A program made the translations under genes and the position numbers. The notes below the pieces were generated by a model that saw nothing but the letters and a program-made list of their open reading frames with translations, did no database searches and was not told the DNA's origin. From Callipepla californica brunnescens (lineage: Eukaryota; Chordata; Aves; Galliformes; Odontophoridae): 64,000 bases of DNA. Below are positions 35,501-48,590 of the stretch, piece after piece. The stretch's first letter is position 1. Each line of letters begins with the position of its first letter. The DNA is taken from contig JALIRH010000002.1 in assembly GCA_023055505.1 (NCBI GenBank), forward strand, positions 58,919,233 to 58,983,232, in the 5' to 3' direction.

Positions 35501-37180
35501 GTATATCTGCATCACCAGTGGTTAAAGAAGAACTCTGGGAAAAGCCTGGCTTTAACTAAGCCACATAATAGAAATGTTGAAGAGGCTGTGCTACATACTT
35601 CAGTATTAGTTCACCAGAACCCATATGTTGTATACTGGAAAGTGTTGTCCTGTGTTTAGTCTTACCAAATGCCTTGATAGAACTCCAACCACATGTGAAC
35701 ATGCATGGCAATCAAATCTTAGCAGTCAGACCTGAAATTTTCTGGACTATCCTTATCAGATATATTTGATAAACCTTTTTTTCCATATACTGAATTATCT
35801 GGTAACTAAATATGTTCTCACTGTCATCACCCCAGTTTTTATGATGCTTCTTTTTACCAACAGTTTATTTTTGCATATGAGACCAGGTGGAAGCTCAAGA
35901 GGTACTCTGTGTCTAGCACTTGCCAGGTGAGAATCCTGAGCTCAGGATCACAAAAAAAGGTGTATTTCTAGGGAGGGAGCTGGGAAGCCAGTTGCAGACA
36001 GTGGCTTCCTAACACTTTAGATCAGCTAGATGTGGACTAGCTCCAGCAGGAAGATGTGTAATCACATTAGCACAGTGCTGTGCCTGAAGGAATAATCCCT
36101 GCTGGATTTAAGTACCTGCTCTGTCTGGAGATATTTGTCTCTTTTGCCTTGCATTTCAGCTCCCCCAGCATCTCTGGAGTGGAAAGCATGTGGGAGAGAA
36201 GAGAATGAGAATGGTCATGACTGACTGAAGAGTCCTTTTTCCCTTATCAGTGTGGAGCCTTAGTTTATTACTCCATGCATTTTGAATGCAATAGACTATG
36301 ACTAAAATGCACAGGCAGCTTTGAACTTCTAAGCAAGAGCTTCCACACTTTTTCTACCCCATAAATCTCAGGCAAGTTACCTAATCTCTATACTTTGATT
36401 TCTCAAATCTCTGATATATCTTACTGTTCTTATTTATAATACTGATCCTAAAGTAATTATACTTCCTTATAACATCGATCTTAAAGTAAGGATTAACATA
36501 AACTGCTTACGTTATTCATAGCATGTTGGCTCAGTTAAGCTTGGGAAGATGAAAATGCTATGATTATAAATAAGTTAATTTGAATGTAACTGTGCAGTGT
36601 CTTTGAATCCATTTGCTGTCTTTGACAAACAAACAAACAAACAAAAATCTTGCTCCCAACATTCAATCAAATTAAAAAATAATAAAATAAATCATTAGTG
36701 AAGAAACACAGTAATAACAGGATAGCACTGTCTACAGAGTAACACCTATCAATCAGTTTAATTTACAATTAGAATTTTTAATGTTTTTCTTTTCAGTAAT
36801 GCATCCTGTACAGATACGTTTACATGTTGGTGACTAAAGACTTAGCGTGATCTCAAACAGAAAAGGCTTATTAAGGCATGCATACTGCTCTGACTACTGA
36901 AACTGCCTTCCAACCCAACATACAAGTAAGACCCATTGTTTACTGTTTAATAACCTCAGAAACAGTCAAGTTTAAAGCATCCACTCCTTGATTACATTAT
37001 TTCCATCTAAGAAAATAATTTCCTAAGACTGTAATTGTTTACAAGTACTTAAAATCTGTGAAAGATTTTCATTCATTGGCAATGGAGCTGTTTGACCGTC
37101 CAATGATTTCTGTAGCAATATGTAGTAATATCAATAAAAGGTGGTATCTAAATTCTCACTGATTTTCTATTCTTTTTCTT
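32546..37180. other. Intergenic, no gene seen
   Basis: Unique AT-rich sequence with a T tract at about 35149-35168, (CAAA)n at 36627-36645 and several A-rich runs. Short frames show no domain. Confidence 0.6.
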
Positions 37181-37510
37181 TGTAGTGGATGTAATTGTCA
37201 AAGAATTTCCAATAACCTGCCAGGAAGTGGCAGGCAACTGTTTTGATTCCACACAATTTTTCTTTTACCTGCTTTTGAATATTGCACTTGTTTTTAATCC
37301 ATCTAATTTAATAATTCTGTCACTGTTAATAATTAAAAAATAAACAAAAACTTAAGGTAAGGGAGTGATTACTGCTTGCAACTTTTTTTACCATGATTTA
37401 AAGTTGCTCATAGCTCCAAATAAATTTTTGTCATCGCTGGCTCGCTAATAAAAACTAATTTATTGTAAGCCATTAAAAATGTGAAGAGGACTTCTTCCCT
37501 GTAAGTATTA
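37180..37510. promoter_or_regulatory. Candidate conserved noncoding element
   Basis: Complex sequence rich in TAAT/ATTA cores (AATTTAATAATTC near 37304, TTAATAATTAAAAAATAA near 37325, GCTAATAAAAACTAATTTA near 37445) together with a perfect hairpin at 37216-37234. No ORF or repeat family is seen. It fits an enhancer in a gene desert; alignment was not possible. Confidence 0.3.
37216..37234. repeat. Perfect 7-bp inverted repeat
   Basis: CCTGCCA-GGAAG-TGGCAGG. The half-sites resemble NFI half-sites but face outward (TGCCA-N5-TGGCA), opposite to a classical NFI palindrome. Confidence 0.6.
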
Positions 37511-37859
37511 AGCATTAAGTACTACCCCTTTGCTGAAACAGGATATCACACAGCCTTCTGCTTTCATCTGCTGGTGAGTTGTTTTTCATTGTACAATTCC
37601 TGTAGAGGTAAGTACTTTGAGCTTTAGCAAAGCAAAGGACAAGCAGCTGTTTCATAACCACTTCAAACTGTCCTAGTCACAGATCAGAACAGAGTGTTCC
37701 CCTGATTCCTAGACAGTGTTTCTTAGCATCAAGTACCACATGGTTAGAGCCACGCATTCCAATTCCAGAATCCTTGCACCTGTTTGGACCTGCCCTTTCC
37801 CAAAGAAACTTTGTTTTAAAATGCTAGGGGCTCTGCAAGGTGAGAGTAACTGTTTATAG

Positions 37860-38280
37860 GAAGAATTTTATGGCTCGTCATCCACACCCACACCGACCTC
37901 CATTCAGCTACTGCACTGCCAGATGCATTTAATTATTGCCATAAACTGTAAACACTACTGCATGACCATTTCCCCTTTAGCAAGATTATGTGTGTGAAAA
38001 AAGTAAACAGATTGTATAACAAAGTGTTCTCTAGCTGTCAGCAAGGGCTTTGAAAATAAAACACTTCCCTCCCGACTCACAATTGGCTGACAGTCGGCAC
38101 ATAATGAATAATAGCTCCTGGGGACCAGCAGAAAGATGTGTGGGAAAACTTTAATTAAAAGCTTGTCAGTACAATTTTACCTGGGTGACATCACCTGACT
38201 GAAATGCTGCTGCCGGGCTTTGTTGTCTATAGGATCGCAGGTAGTGCACTTGTTTTGCTGACAGCAAACAATTCAAAAAG
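37860..38280. promoter_or_regulatory. Candidate conserved noncoding element
   Basis: Mid-GC, repeat-free sequence with TTTAATTAAAAGC near 38152, GGGTGACATCACCTGACTG near 38184 and CACAATTGGCTGACAGTCGG near 38078. No coding frame is supported. It differs in texture from the neighbouring desert. Confidence 0.3.
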
Positions 38281-38699
38281 TATTTTAAAACACTGGGGGC
38301 AAGAAGCTCAGCTGCCAGTAAAATATAATCCATTTGTGGTGTTCTAATTTTCTAATTAGCAACTGTAGAAGGTTTTTCACCATTGTGGGAGGAGAGTGAC
38401 AAACAGGTTTTTGTAGCTTGTTATGTATATTGTCCTCTTGATTATGTATTTTCTTGACATTCTGTTCCAGAAAAGTGTATTCCAACATCAAATACATTTC
38501 CAAATGTAGACAATTGGGCTGAAGCCAGAAGTGTAGACCCAGTATCACATTCCCAGCTTGAAGCTCTCTTACATATATTAAATCAGAGCGAAGACTCCAA
38601 ACAGCCTTAAAGTTCACAGAGGATGATTTTCCGGCCGTACAATATCCACAGGGAACAGGATCCTAGTCATGATCCAACAAAACAGACAAGAGAATAATC

Positions 38700-39015
38700 A
38701 CAAAGGCAGATTTCATTCTGCCCAATTTATGATGGTAATAACCAGCACAACGAAGTGACACCCATACTTTTGTGTGCCTGTTAGCAGAAAATGGTAATGG
38801 GAGCCCAAAAGCCCAAACTTGGTCATAAAGTTTCGAAACAGGAATATTTATGAAAAGCTCTCATATAGTACTGCTGAATATGTTATTAATAGTAAAGCTT
38901 GGCTATTTTACAAGTAATTTGTAGTAATGGAGAGTAGTTTCTCATAATGTAGTGCTAATTAATTCGGTTACATCATGACGTAGCTCAAGTCCTGAGATGA
39001 CTTTAATGGGAATTA
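38700..39015. promoter_or_regulatory. Candidate conserved noncoding element
   Basis: Repeat-free sequence with many AT-core motifs (GCTAATTAATTCGG near 38953) and a CRE-like ATGACGTAG near 38975. Same argument as for the two blocks to the left. Confidence 0.25.
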
Positions 39016-39027
39016 GTTGGGTCTAGT

Positions 39028-39085
39028 CCAAAATCCACTGAAGCCAATGGGAGTATTTCCATTGATTTAGAGAGAGTTTGGTTTG
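39028..39085. repeat. Remnant of an ancient palindromic repeat
   Basis: CACTGAAGCCAATGG and, after an 8-base spacer, CCATTGATTTAGAGA form an imperfect inverted repeat. The pattern 'ACTGAAGTCAATGG ... CCATTGA' is one I associate with an old interspersed repeat of reptiles and birds. That association is from memory. Confidence 0.3.
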
Positions 39086-42000
39086 GAAGTATAAATGGTT
39101 AGAATTTACTTAACTGACAAAGGAAAGACTCTCTGAATTGTCTGTTCGCCTACCTTATGAACGTTCTCTCAATTTCCTTAATTTTATATAATTATGATGT
39201 GGAAAATGTTGAGGAAAGTATTATATCTAATTAGTGGTGAGCAAAAGTAAACAGGAGGTTTATTTTCTTATTACAAGCTGAAATTGAATGTTGGTTCCAG
39301 GCATGTATATGTGAGTAATAACACAGAGAACAACTCCCAGCTAAGACTAAAGACAGAGCATTTAATCTCAGATTTTCCTAGTATAACATTTATCTGCCAA
39401 ACATTTACTCTGAAGATTAATGAAGAAGGATTTTATTGCTTATTTTGGCAGAAGAGGGTGGAGTTAGAAAATTGGGAAGGAAAATAACAAGAAATTACTT
39501 AAGGATTTTCCTTTATACTTTGTTGCTCTGACATAATGCACAATAACAATTCTTTACTAAGAAATATGTTTTCAGTACATGTATATTATAAAAGAAGCAG
39601 GTTAATTTCATATTTAAGGGGAAAAAGATGTTATGCTCAATGTAAAATAATTGTTGTTTGCTAGTCAAAATTATAATAGTTTATTTAGTGATAGGTATTG
39701 TTTATAAATTCCAATTACTGATGCACAATAGAATAATTATGTTGAGTTAGATTCACCAAAGCACCTCAAGATGGAATTTTGTAGTCACTGAGAATTAGGA
39801 CTTTCAAGGAAGGCCTGGACATCAGGAGTTTCTGACTAGGTTAAATGGTGTTTTGAGAAAAGCCCCCAAAGCTTTCTACTTGAGAGTCAAGTTTTACCAT
39901 TTTGCATGGAACAAGTGAATGTGTATGGGAAGTTCTTCAGGGAACTAGAAGGAGCAAAGGCATATAATGAAGAGTGGTGTTCAGAACACTTCCATGGGGA
40001 GAGAGGTAATACAGATTCAGTTTTACAAGTTTGGTGGAACCAAATCAACCACTATCAACCACTGAACTGGAGAGACTTTTGTGCTTCTGTCACTGTTTAA
40101 GTGCAAGATAAAAAGTGAACAAAAAGTGAAAGAAACCTGAAATTGGTGCAGAGAAAAGGTCATTGCACTCAGCAGCTGTGGAAAAGCTTTGAACTTGATA
40201 TGGAGAACATTTATCTTGGGAAATACTTCTAGTAAACCAGAACACAAACATGGATTTTCTATAAACTGAGGGAGAAGATGGACAAGTTCACTCTGCTTTT
40301 AGAGAAGGATGGGCTAAAAAACAGTAACTTAGTTCAGGTTTCCCTTAAATATACCTGCACTGTGTGTTGAAAATCATGAAATTCTAGTTGTGATTCATAA
40401 TACCTCCTAATCCTCCGTCCATTCATTATTTTTTGTTGCTGTTGTTTTGTTTTGTTTATTTTTGTTTAGTGATCTGAGAAAGCTATGGCTTTTTGGAATT
40501 GGTAAAAATGTGAAGGAGAATTTTCTCACAGCATATGACATGGAACATTTCAGACTTCTGTGTTCATTTGTGTTTATTCTAGCTACCGGAATGTTGTCAT
40601 TATGTCAGTCTTGCCAGACACTTATTCTTACATTGTTATTCAAGAACAGAAACTTCAGAAAAAAAATGAATGTTGCCAGCTAACAGTAGTATATTTTAAA
40701 ACTGAGGATAGAGAATTCCAGCAGGAGTGGGGAGCAGTGAGACTATGTTGCTTGTCACATGAAACCAATTTGGTAACTTCAGTACAGTTTCTGTGATCAG
40801 TAATCCTCATCACATATTCCATAATGACTGTAATCCTTAGCAGGATACATGGGGAATCTTAGGAGTGCTTTTTCCCTCTTAAGAACTCTTGCTTTGAAGT
40901 AATTATTAGTGATAAAGAACAAGAATGTTTGCAGCCTTCCTCTCACAGTTAGGTCTAATGTGGTACACCACTGTTTTTCATTCATGTATCACTGTAAATT
41001 AACTCTTTGTTTTTGTTTTCAGTAAGTAATTTCTATGTCTGGTAAAGCTCTAGATGAAACACAAGAAGACAGAGTTTCCGTTAATGGCATGAGCTCCCTG
41101 TATGATCATGAGGAAGTCATTTATGGCCTAATTCATTAAAGAGCAAAGTGCCTTAGATGTCTACATTTTAGGCTATTGGTCTGTGGTATTCAGATTCCTA
41201 TATGAAGAGCTATTTTTTTTACCTATCAGATTTTTTATACAGCATGTCAGGTGAGTCAGGATCTGAAACAACTGCATGTCAAGAGGAACATTTGAATTTC
41301 TAGGCTGAGCAACAGGAAAAGCCTGAAGTGAGCCTGAAAGAATTTCCCACATCAATATGAACTGAACTGTTCTTTACTGCTTTGAGCTCGGAAGATTCTT
41401 CAGAAGGAAGATGGGCTCAGTAGCTTAGAATTTAGGGAAATCAGTAAAAGACTAATCATTTATCTTCCATGTTAGTGTCTGAGTTGCTGATTGATATTTC
41501 TTCTCATGTTGCCTGTAAGTAGCTTACGGTTTCTCTCTCCTAGATCTTGCAGCTTTCATGAAACAAAGGAGTGAGAATGTCTGATTTTCCATTTTCTAGC
41601 CTAACTGCTTGTAATCTAGGTGATCATAACTGTATAGAAAACAAAGTGGCAGTACCACTATTTTATAACTTTCTGTTTGCAGAGATGGTTGCTGTGTTTT
41701 ACTGGGAATCTGATTCTTCTGGAGTGCATGCTGCAAATACAGTAACAGCAACCAGCTTACCAAGGATGGCAGAACCTAGGCAAGAGCCCTTGACAATGGC
41801 TAACTTTGTATTAGAGGTATTATATGTGTATAGAGTAACTAGGCACCTTTAAGGTCATCTATTACAATAAATAGCGCTCTTAATAACACCTAAGAAGAAT
41901 TCTTTATGTACTGGCAAACTCAGATACAGCTACTTCATGTCTAAGCCTTTCTTTAGGTACCTTAATATTTTTAGACTTTTTTTTTCCTAATCTAATCATA

Positions 42001-43900
42001 GATATAAAAGGTGAAATTCTTGTTATTGATGATGAATATACCTCAAATATTCTTTCAGTTACAACTTACAAGCCTACTGGTGAAGGTGGGAAATATGTCT
42101 CCCTGCTGACATTTAGTTATGCTTTTAAGTAGGGCTCCAGTGTTCTTAAAGCCATGCCAGTTATGCAAGTTAGCTGATGATAGCTGTTTCCATCACCACA
42201 GGATTGTTGCAGTAGCTAGCAAGTAACATATAAGCAGACACATTTATTTATTATTTACATAGAATCAAAGTGAAGGAAACTTCTTTTCATTTAAGAGGGC
42301 TATGAAAAAAAAACAACTATAGAAAAACAGCTTTGCTCTTGGTATTTGATGAACTGTAATCTTTGATTGTATGTGATGATAAATCATGTGGATAGTTTCA
42401 GTGTTCAGTCTGATTTACAAGATTCTTTTGAAGTGATAAATGCCTATCAGTCTGCAGTGTTACACTGTAAAACAGAAGGATCTGAACATACCTGACCAAA
42501 CAAATCTGTTTTGTTTTTAATAGACAAGTAAGATGAAGCAAGTTAGAGATATTCTAAGTCAGAGTAGTGAAGTCGCTGTATTATGTATCAAAAAGGTACT
42601 TCATTTTAACACTGGCAAGTCTGAAAATGTAAGTTAATAGAAAGTTACAAGTCATTCTTGTGACAAGTGCATGAAATCTAAAGAACAGATTCCATATGGT
42701 ATCATATTTCAAGTTGTATGTCAATGACTTCATCAGAAAGTTATACCCTTCCAGTAGGAGAAATGATACCTTTGAAAACATGTGTGGCTGCATGTAAAAA
42801 GTAAGCTTGCCCTGTCTTCACAGAGAGCCAAGACACTTTCTGCTGAACAGGCAGACAGAAGAGAAAGAACAGATGTAATTATCAATCATACACTGTCATT
42901 AGACCAGCTCTCAGGATCTGCAGAAGGGAAGAATATGTACTGGTCAGTAATGGTACAAACCATAGCTACCTGCCTTATTGATTTCTTGTCTGCTGTGTAT
43001 AATCTAACACAGTGAAGGCAAAATTAATCAAAATGTCTGATAACTTAGGCATTAGGATGGCTGTCAAATCCACATGCATTTGCTTCCACTTATGTTAATG
43101 GCATAAGTGAGATGAACTGAGACAGAGAAATTGTACACATTAGTGTGAACATTAATCCTGTCCAAATTTTTCTGAATTGTGCTTTTTGGTATAGAGAACA
43201 GTGGATTTGAATAGTTCAAGCCTGCTGAGAGTTCAGATTCATTATTTCTCTGAGCACCAAATGGTTACACACGACATGGAAATGAGACTTCATACTGTTC
43301 TTCAAAAGAATCCAAACCCACATCTCCAAGATCCTGAAGGTGTATACTAACATTAGACAGTTACACATAGCAAATATTTAGCTCATTGTTTTTCCCCTGA
43401 GCTATTTCTACTGTAGGAAAACATTTACATTTATGCTTAGATACTACAGTGTTTTGGATGATTATACATTGCTGAAGATAAAGATGTACCTAAAAAAACA
43501 AAGCTCAAAGCGCCTTTCTGCCGAAGTAGAAAAAATAATGTCAGTGTTTTAAGATGTGTATAAGTTCAGCATCTATATTTATTTCCATTCTGGAAGGCAA
43601 TAAGAGAAGCTGCTAATTAGAGCTACTGAAGCTGATTACTAAGCTCTCTAAATGTGGATTGACAAATACCGTATTTTTCTTTCTCAGGATCAAATTGAAC
43701 TTTCTCATCTGTATTTGAAAATACAGAATTTAATCACTTGAAGTCACTTTGTTCTCTGTCTTGTGTCTTCTGAATCAAGATGACTTCCTCTAGACACTAG
43801 CTCCCTAATATATTAATAGGGCCATTCTTAGATATTTTTAAGTTGTAAACGGTATTTACTATCTCATTTATACAGGCAGCCTGTAGAACTTGCATCTCAC
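39086..43900. other. Intergenic, no gene seen
   Basis: Unique AT-rich sequence with only chance frames, up to 93 codons. No RNA gene or transposon is recognised. Confidence 0.55.
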
Positions 43901-43902
43901 AC

Positions 43903-43931
<29 letters not shown>
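43903..43931 (+). repeat. Poly(A) tract
   Basis: About 29 consecutive A residues, preceded by ATCTCACAC. No retroposed gene body is recognisable upstream. Confidence 0.9.
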
Positions 43932-43933
<2 letters not shown>

Positions 43934-44149
43934 AAAATCATCCAACTTCTTCCAGGAAACTTCAAGGAAACATGAACGATCAGATCCTTAGAGCTCCATC
44001 TGCATCCCAAGGTTTAAGAATCAGTACAAATATTACCAAAGGCAACAGCCGGTTCTCCAGGATGAAGAAGTAATGGGGAAGCACTTCCTAGATGTCCCTT
44101 AGCCAAACCACTTAATGACAGCATGGGAGGAAACCTTAAATAACAGTAG

Positions 44150-44227
44150 CAAATATGGCAATGGGTTGATGATTAGACTAGATAATCTTGGTGGTTTTTT
44201 CCAACCTTAATTATTCTATGATTCTAT
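44150..44227 (+). mobile_element. CR1 LINE, very short 3' end
   Basis: ATGGGTTGATGATTAGACTA is followed by GATAATCTTGGTGG, CCAACCTTAATTATTCTATG and ATTCTAT. This is the standard CR1 3' UTR end in plus orientation, differing in subfamily from the 51.4 kb copy (CCAACCTTAA against CCAACCCCTA). Confidence 0.9.
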
Positions 44228-46194
44228 ATTACTAAAACTTTATGCAGCTACTGATGAAGAATTCATTTTATTTGTGCAACTTGTCATAGATATTTTAGAA
44301 CAAATCATTTTATCTTTTTCTTTGTTCTCACCAAGTAATAAAAGTGAATGCAAAATGTTTTGATAAGCACACGGGCACATTATTTCCTTGAATGCAGCAA
44401 AAGAATTTATTGCCATACCAATAGCTTCATATACATACTATCTGTTTAGGTTTGGGATAAGTAACCAGCAGAAAACAATGGTGTAAAACATAAGTGGTGT
44501 GAAAAAAAAATAAAACACTTCTTACTTGTCAAAAGGTTGTGCTCCTCAGGCTCATACATCAAGAGAACCCGAATGAAAGAGCTTAGAATTATCCTTTCCA
44601 GGAAAAAATGAAATTCATTTAGTAGTTCTGAGTTCAAGTCTTTTGGAGCCAAGAAGGTAAAGAATGATTTTAAACAAATGTCAATGAGATTGTGTCCTGC
44701 ACAAGCAACTTTCAGACTTGCACAGGCTGTTAAATTACTTGCACAACAAAATAAAACAACAAATAAAAAGAAGCCATAATAGCTCCGCTTAACAAAAGAA
44801 CAACTTATGCATCATTAATAACCAGTGAGCTCAACTGCCTATATCATTTACTAACCAGAAGAAACCTGACTGCCAAAGGCCTAAATCTTGAGGGCTCTGC
44901 TTAAATGATGTGAGGTTCTAACTTTCTTCTTCAATCACAGGGATATTTCCAAAGTCCATATCCTGATAAAACAGAATGGTTCACACTGGTTCTTTTTAAA
45001 GCAAAATTCCTCCCAGAGACTGACTATGTAACTGGAAGAAAAAGAGTTATCCAATGCAAATAAATTAGACAAGGCTCTCCATTTTATTTTAAATAGTCCT
45101 GATTTGCTTCATGGCATTCATTCCAGTGGTTTCCAAACTACAGTCTGAGAATCCTCTCAAACTTAGCAGATAGGGTACTGTTCCATTAAGTTTTTAATCC
45201 ATATATATCAAATAGATAAATTCATAATGCGAGAGGAGTTCAGGATTTGAACATAAGGTAAATATGGTGAATGGTGAATGTATATTTTAATACTGAATAT
45301 TAATTTTAATATATAAAGATAAAGAAAACATATCTAGATACTTAAGTACAGTGCATATTTTTATGTATATGCACAAATATATGAAGACATATAATAAATA
45401 TTCTTATGTAAGTAAACTTAAAGCTACTGCTGATATGAATTAGGGACTGCCTATGAAGAACTGTGAAAGTTTCAGGGCACCATCTTCAGTGGAGCAAAAC
45501 CAAAGAAAATCTGTAAGCACAACTGATTTCTCTACAGTGTTAATAGATTTGAGTTTTCCATGTGTGAAGCAACTGCTACTGAGAAGTGTTAAAATACTGT
45601 GATGCTTCTTCCTTGCCTCCTTTCTTTTGGAATAAGCACAGCAGAAGATATTCAGTGTCTTAAGCATTTTTGGTAGAACCGAAAAGCATTTCTAGAACAT
45701 AACTTTGTGAAAGTGAGAATGCAGTCTGTCAGGAGCAAAGGAGGTCCTGCTCACATATGCCTTGTGTTGCAGATTCCAAACAACTATAGCCCCTGTGTCC
45801 CCTGGTTGAGAAAACTCAAAATATTCCGGAGATCTGCTAGAAAGTCGCCTAGACATAGTTCCATAAACATATTTATCTCCTAATATTTTATGTATTTATT
45901 TTTAAAAGTACATTGGGACATGACTAAATCCAAGCTTATTAGTAAAGAAACTTCAGAAATATCCTCTAGTTTTTGTTTACTGGCTGATTTTTAAGTGAAC
46001 ACTCCCAAGGCATTATGAATGTCTTATCTATAATTCCACAGGATGAAGTACAATTCACTCTCATGTTGCTCCTCTCCCAGCGTAGAGTATCTTCATGTGT
46101 GTCCAAGAAGATGGTTAGCACACGCTAGGAAAGAAAAGCAGTAGCTTTTAGTGAGTAGTACTAAGCAGTAAAAAAGTTTGTTTTAAAAACAATT
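44228..46194. other. Intergenic, no gene seen
   Basis: Unique AT-rich sequence. Short frames without recognisable domains. Confidence 0.6.
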
Positions 46195-46754
46195 ATCCGT
46201 AGCTCGCTCCAAAAGTAATGCCTCCCATTTATATTCGTGGAAGTTACAGCAGATATAAAGAGCACAATAACATTATATAATAAAGAAAATTCTCAACTAC
46301 TATATATATATATATATATAATCACCACCTTTTGCCATATATTTCCATCAGTGATAAACAAGGAGCCTGCATGAGACACATGAAAATATCTGCATGGCTG
46401 TCCAGAATGTGGCTTGTCTTTCTCATCACTGTTGCCACTGCTGAAATGCAGCACCCAATGCCTCACTCTGTTCACACACAGTTTGGTGACCTGAAATGTT
46501 CAGCAAGCATCAATGAATGTCAATGGGTGCCATTTTTTCCACATGGAGGAATTCAGTGTCACACCTTTGCCTCATACACTCATCCATGTCAGATGCCATT
46601 GTGTCAGACTACCCCTCTGCTGCCATCTGTCACATGACAACAAAATGTAATGAATTACTGTCAGAAAGGTTCAACCACTACTGTCATACCACCTCTGAGC
46701 TTGTGGGCCAAAAAAAATAAAGTAGTAGACATTACTTTAGGAGCAGCCCACATA
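46195..46754 (-). mobile_element. Internally deleted mariner (Galluhop-like) DNA transposon
   Basis: The ends carry imperfect terminal inverted repeats: CTCCAAAAGTAATGCCTCC (about 46207-46225) and, on the other strand, CTCCTAAAGTAATGTCTAC (about 46725-46743), bounded by TA dinucleotides as expected for mariner. The minus strand starts at an ATG (46599-46597) and reads into HVEKMAPIDIH, followed by a TGA stop at 46512-46510 and, after a frameshift, HFSSGNSDEKDKPHSGQP (about 46390-46450), the DNA-binding region of a mariner transposase. It then jumps to a short piece resembling the extreme C-terminus, so the catalytic DD(34)D core is absent. The (TA)10 repeat at 46301-46320 lies inside. The copy is non-autonomous. 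Family name is from memory of chicken repeats. Confidence 0.85.
46301..46320. repeat. (TA)10 microsatellite inside the mariner copy
   Basis: Ten perfect TA units inside the deleted mariner element, close to the remaining C-terminal coding piece. Confidence 0.95.
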
Positions 46755-48427
46755 CATTTTTTCTGTATTTAGAAAGGATGAAACAAATCAAGTCCTGGAT
46801 CACAAGGATAAGGTACAAGAGTTTGTTAAGCATGGAATTCAGTTTCTCTGGACACTGAGATGGCTATTTCCAGGATTCCTCTGGAGTGGAAGGGATTCCC
46901 TACCCACAGAATTGGATTTGATTGATAATGGAGGTAGAATGTTGGCTCAGGCAGTCATTTTTGGAACCATGCAATGAAGGAGTCTTGAACACTACAACTA
47001 TTTAAAATACATGTATTATTATTTCCTCAGACAGCATACTGGTAAGAGTGTAGTTTAATGTGTCTGTTGTTATTCAGGTAACCTCACTCCTTAAACAATT
47101 TTGGCAGAACATAATGGAAATAAGTTTGTACCCACAATTAACAGTCTACTTCAGTCCAGGTCTCATTCCTGTGGTCAGAAGGTGGCATATCTAACTACAA
47201 AATAAAATAAAATCTGCCTTTTTTTTTTTTCTTCTTTTTTTTTTTTTTTTTTGGAAGGAAAATGAATAGCACTGCAAATACAGTGATTCTTATTACAACG
47301 TTAACTTTTTATCAGACTACCAGCATTTTAAGGCAGTTATATGCATTTAACACATAACATTTATTCATACTACTGGCGTGGTGTTCATCAGCCATACGTA
47401 AATAAGAATTGAGCCTTGAGTAGAAACTGTAATTTGTAAATTGCTAAAATATCATTTTCTAATTCGATGGGACAGAGAATATTCATTATCCACCTTTGTA
47501 CATCTGAGAATGAATTTCAGTATTATATCCAGACTGCAGTAAGTTTAGTAAGAAAGAAGTAAATAATTGCCAGTTAAAGTGGGAATAAAACCAAGAATTC
47601 AGAAACATGTTTTAGTTGAATCATTTATTTTGTCTATGGATAGATCTATCATTTGAAATTAATTTCATTTCTTCGTATAGTTGATTGCTTTTGTGAATAC
47701 TCAAAAGCAGTGCCCAATTGTGAACATGGTAATACTTAGCAACATTTCCCATGAACCTTATCGTAGTGTAATCCAGTTCTTGTGAGATATAATCTACATT
47801 GTAAAAGATTTCTTTTAGGAAAAATGTCATTGTCTGGGTTGAAGAAGCACACATAAAGAGTGCGTCAATGTAGTGATACAAAAATGTGAAAGACCAATTT
47901 GATATTACTCTCCATTTTATATATTGTTGTATTTTGTTTCACAATAACTGAATCTGTTGACATTTGCTTTTAGAATAAAAAAAAGGCAGTCTGTTACAAA
48001 TCAGATCACCATACTTCAATTTTCATGTGCATTTAGCTAGAATTTGAAATATTGTCTAGTACTTTTCCACTTCAGATTCTCTTCCTTTCTAATCTGTTGT
48101 TCTTTACATATTGTCCCTCATTCCTCCATGTTTGTACGGGTAAATATCCAATCCCATAAAAAAGAAATGCTAACAGAATGTAGTTTTGTTATATATTTTG
48201 TTATAATGTAGTTTTGTAGTTTAAGAAATTGCTTCTCAGAAACATGTACAGTGCTGAAGTTATACTTTAAATAGGTCATGAGATGCAGATGTAATGAAAA
48301 TCTTTGCAGTTATCTAAAAAGCAAATCAAAATATAAAACTAAAATATCCAATAAAATCCTATCACTGAACAGGAACAATGTGGGTCAATTTTCCACCTCT
48401 GTAATCTAAAAAACTCAAGGGGATAAA
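46755..48427. other. Intergenic, no gene seen
   Basis: AT-rich sequence with two adjacent T tracts (47219-47232 and 47236-47252). No gene is recognised. Confidence 0.6.
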
Positions 48428-48510
48428 GAATTATTATATTTGCCAAATATTAAGAATGGTGGAATGGTGGAATTATTATATTTCCTAGTATTAAAAATGG
48501 TGAAATACCT
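48428..48510 (+). repeat. Tandem duplication, 42-bp period, at the CR1 5' junction
   Basis: GAATTATTATATTT at 48428 recurs at 48470, and both copies run on to a TATTAA-AATGGTG sequence. The second copy runs into the probable 5' end of the CR1 element. Confidence 0.75.
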
Positions 48511-48590
48511 CTGGATTGTCCTGTAGGATTTTGTGAGGACTCCCCAGAGGGGTTACCATTGCAAATTCCCTGCCTGAAATCTTCTCTAGC

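Noticed and set aside
43903..43931. Poly(A) tract as the tail of a processed pseudogene
   Set aside because: No retroposed exon sequence or target duplication is recognisable to its left.
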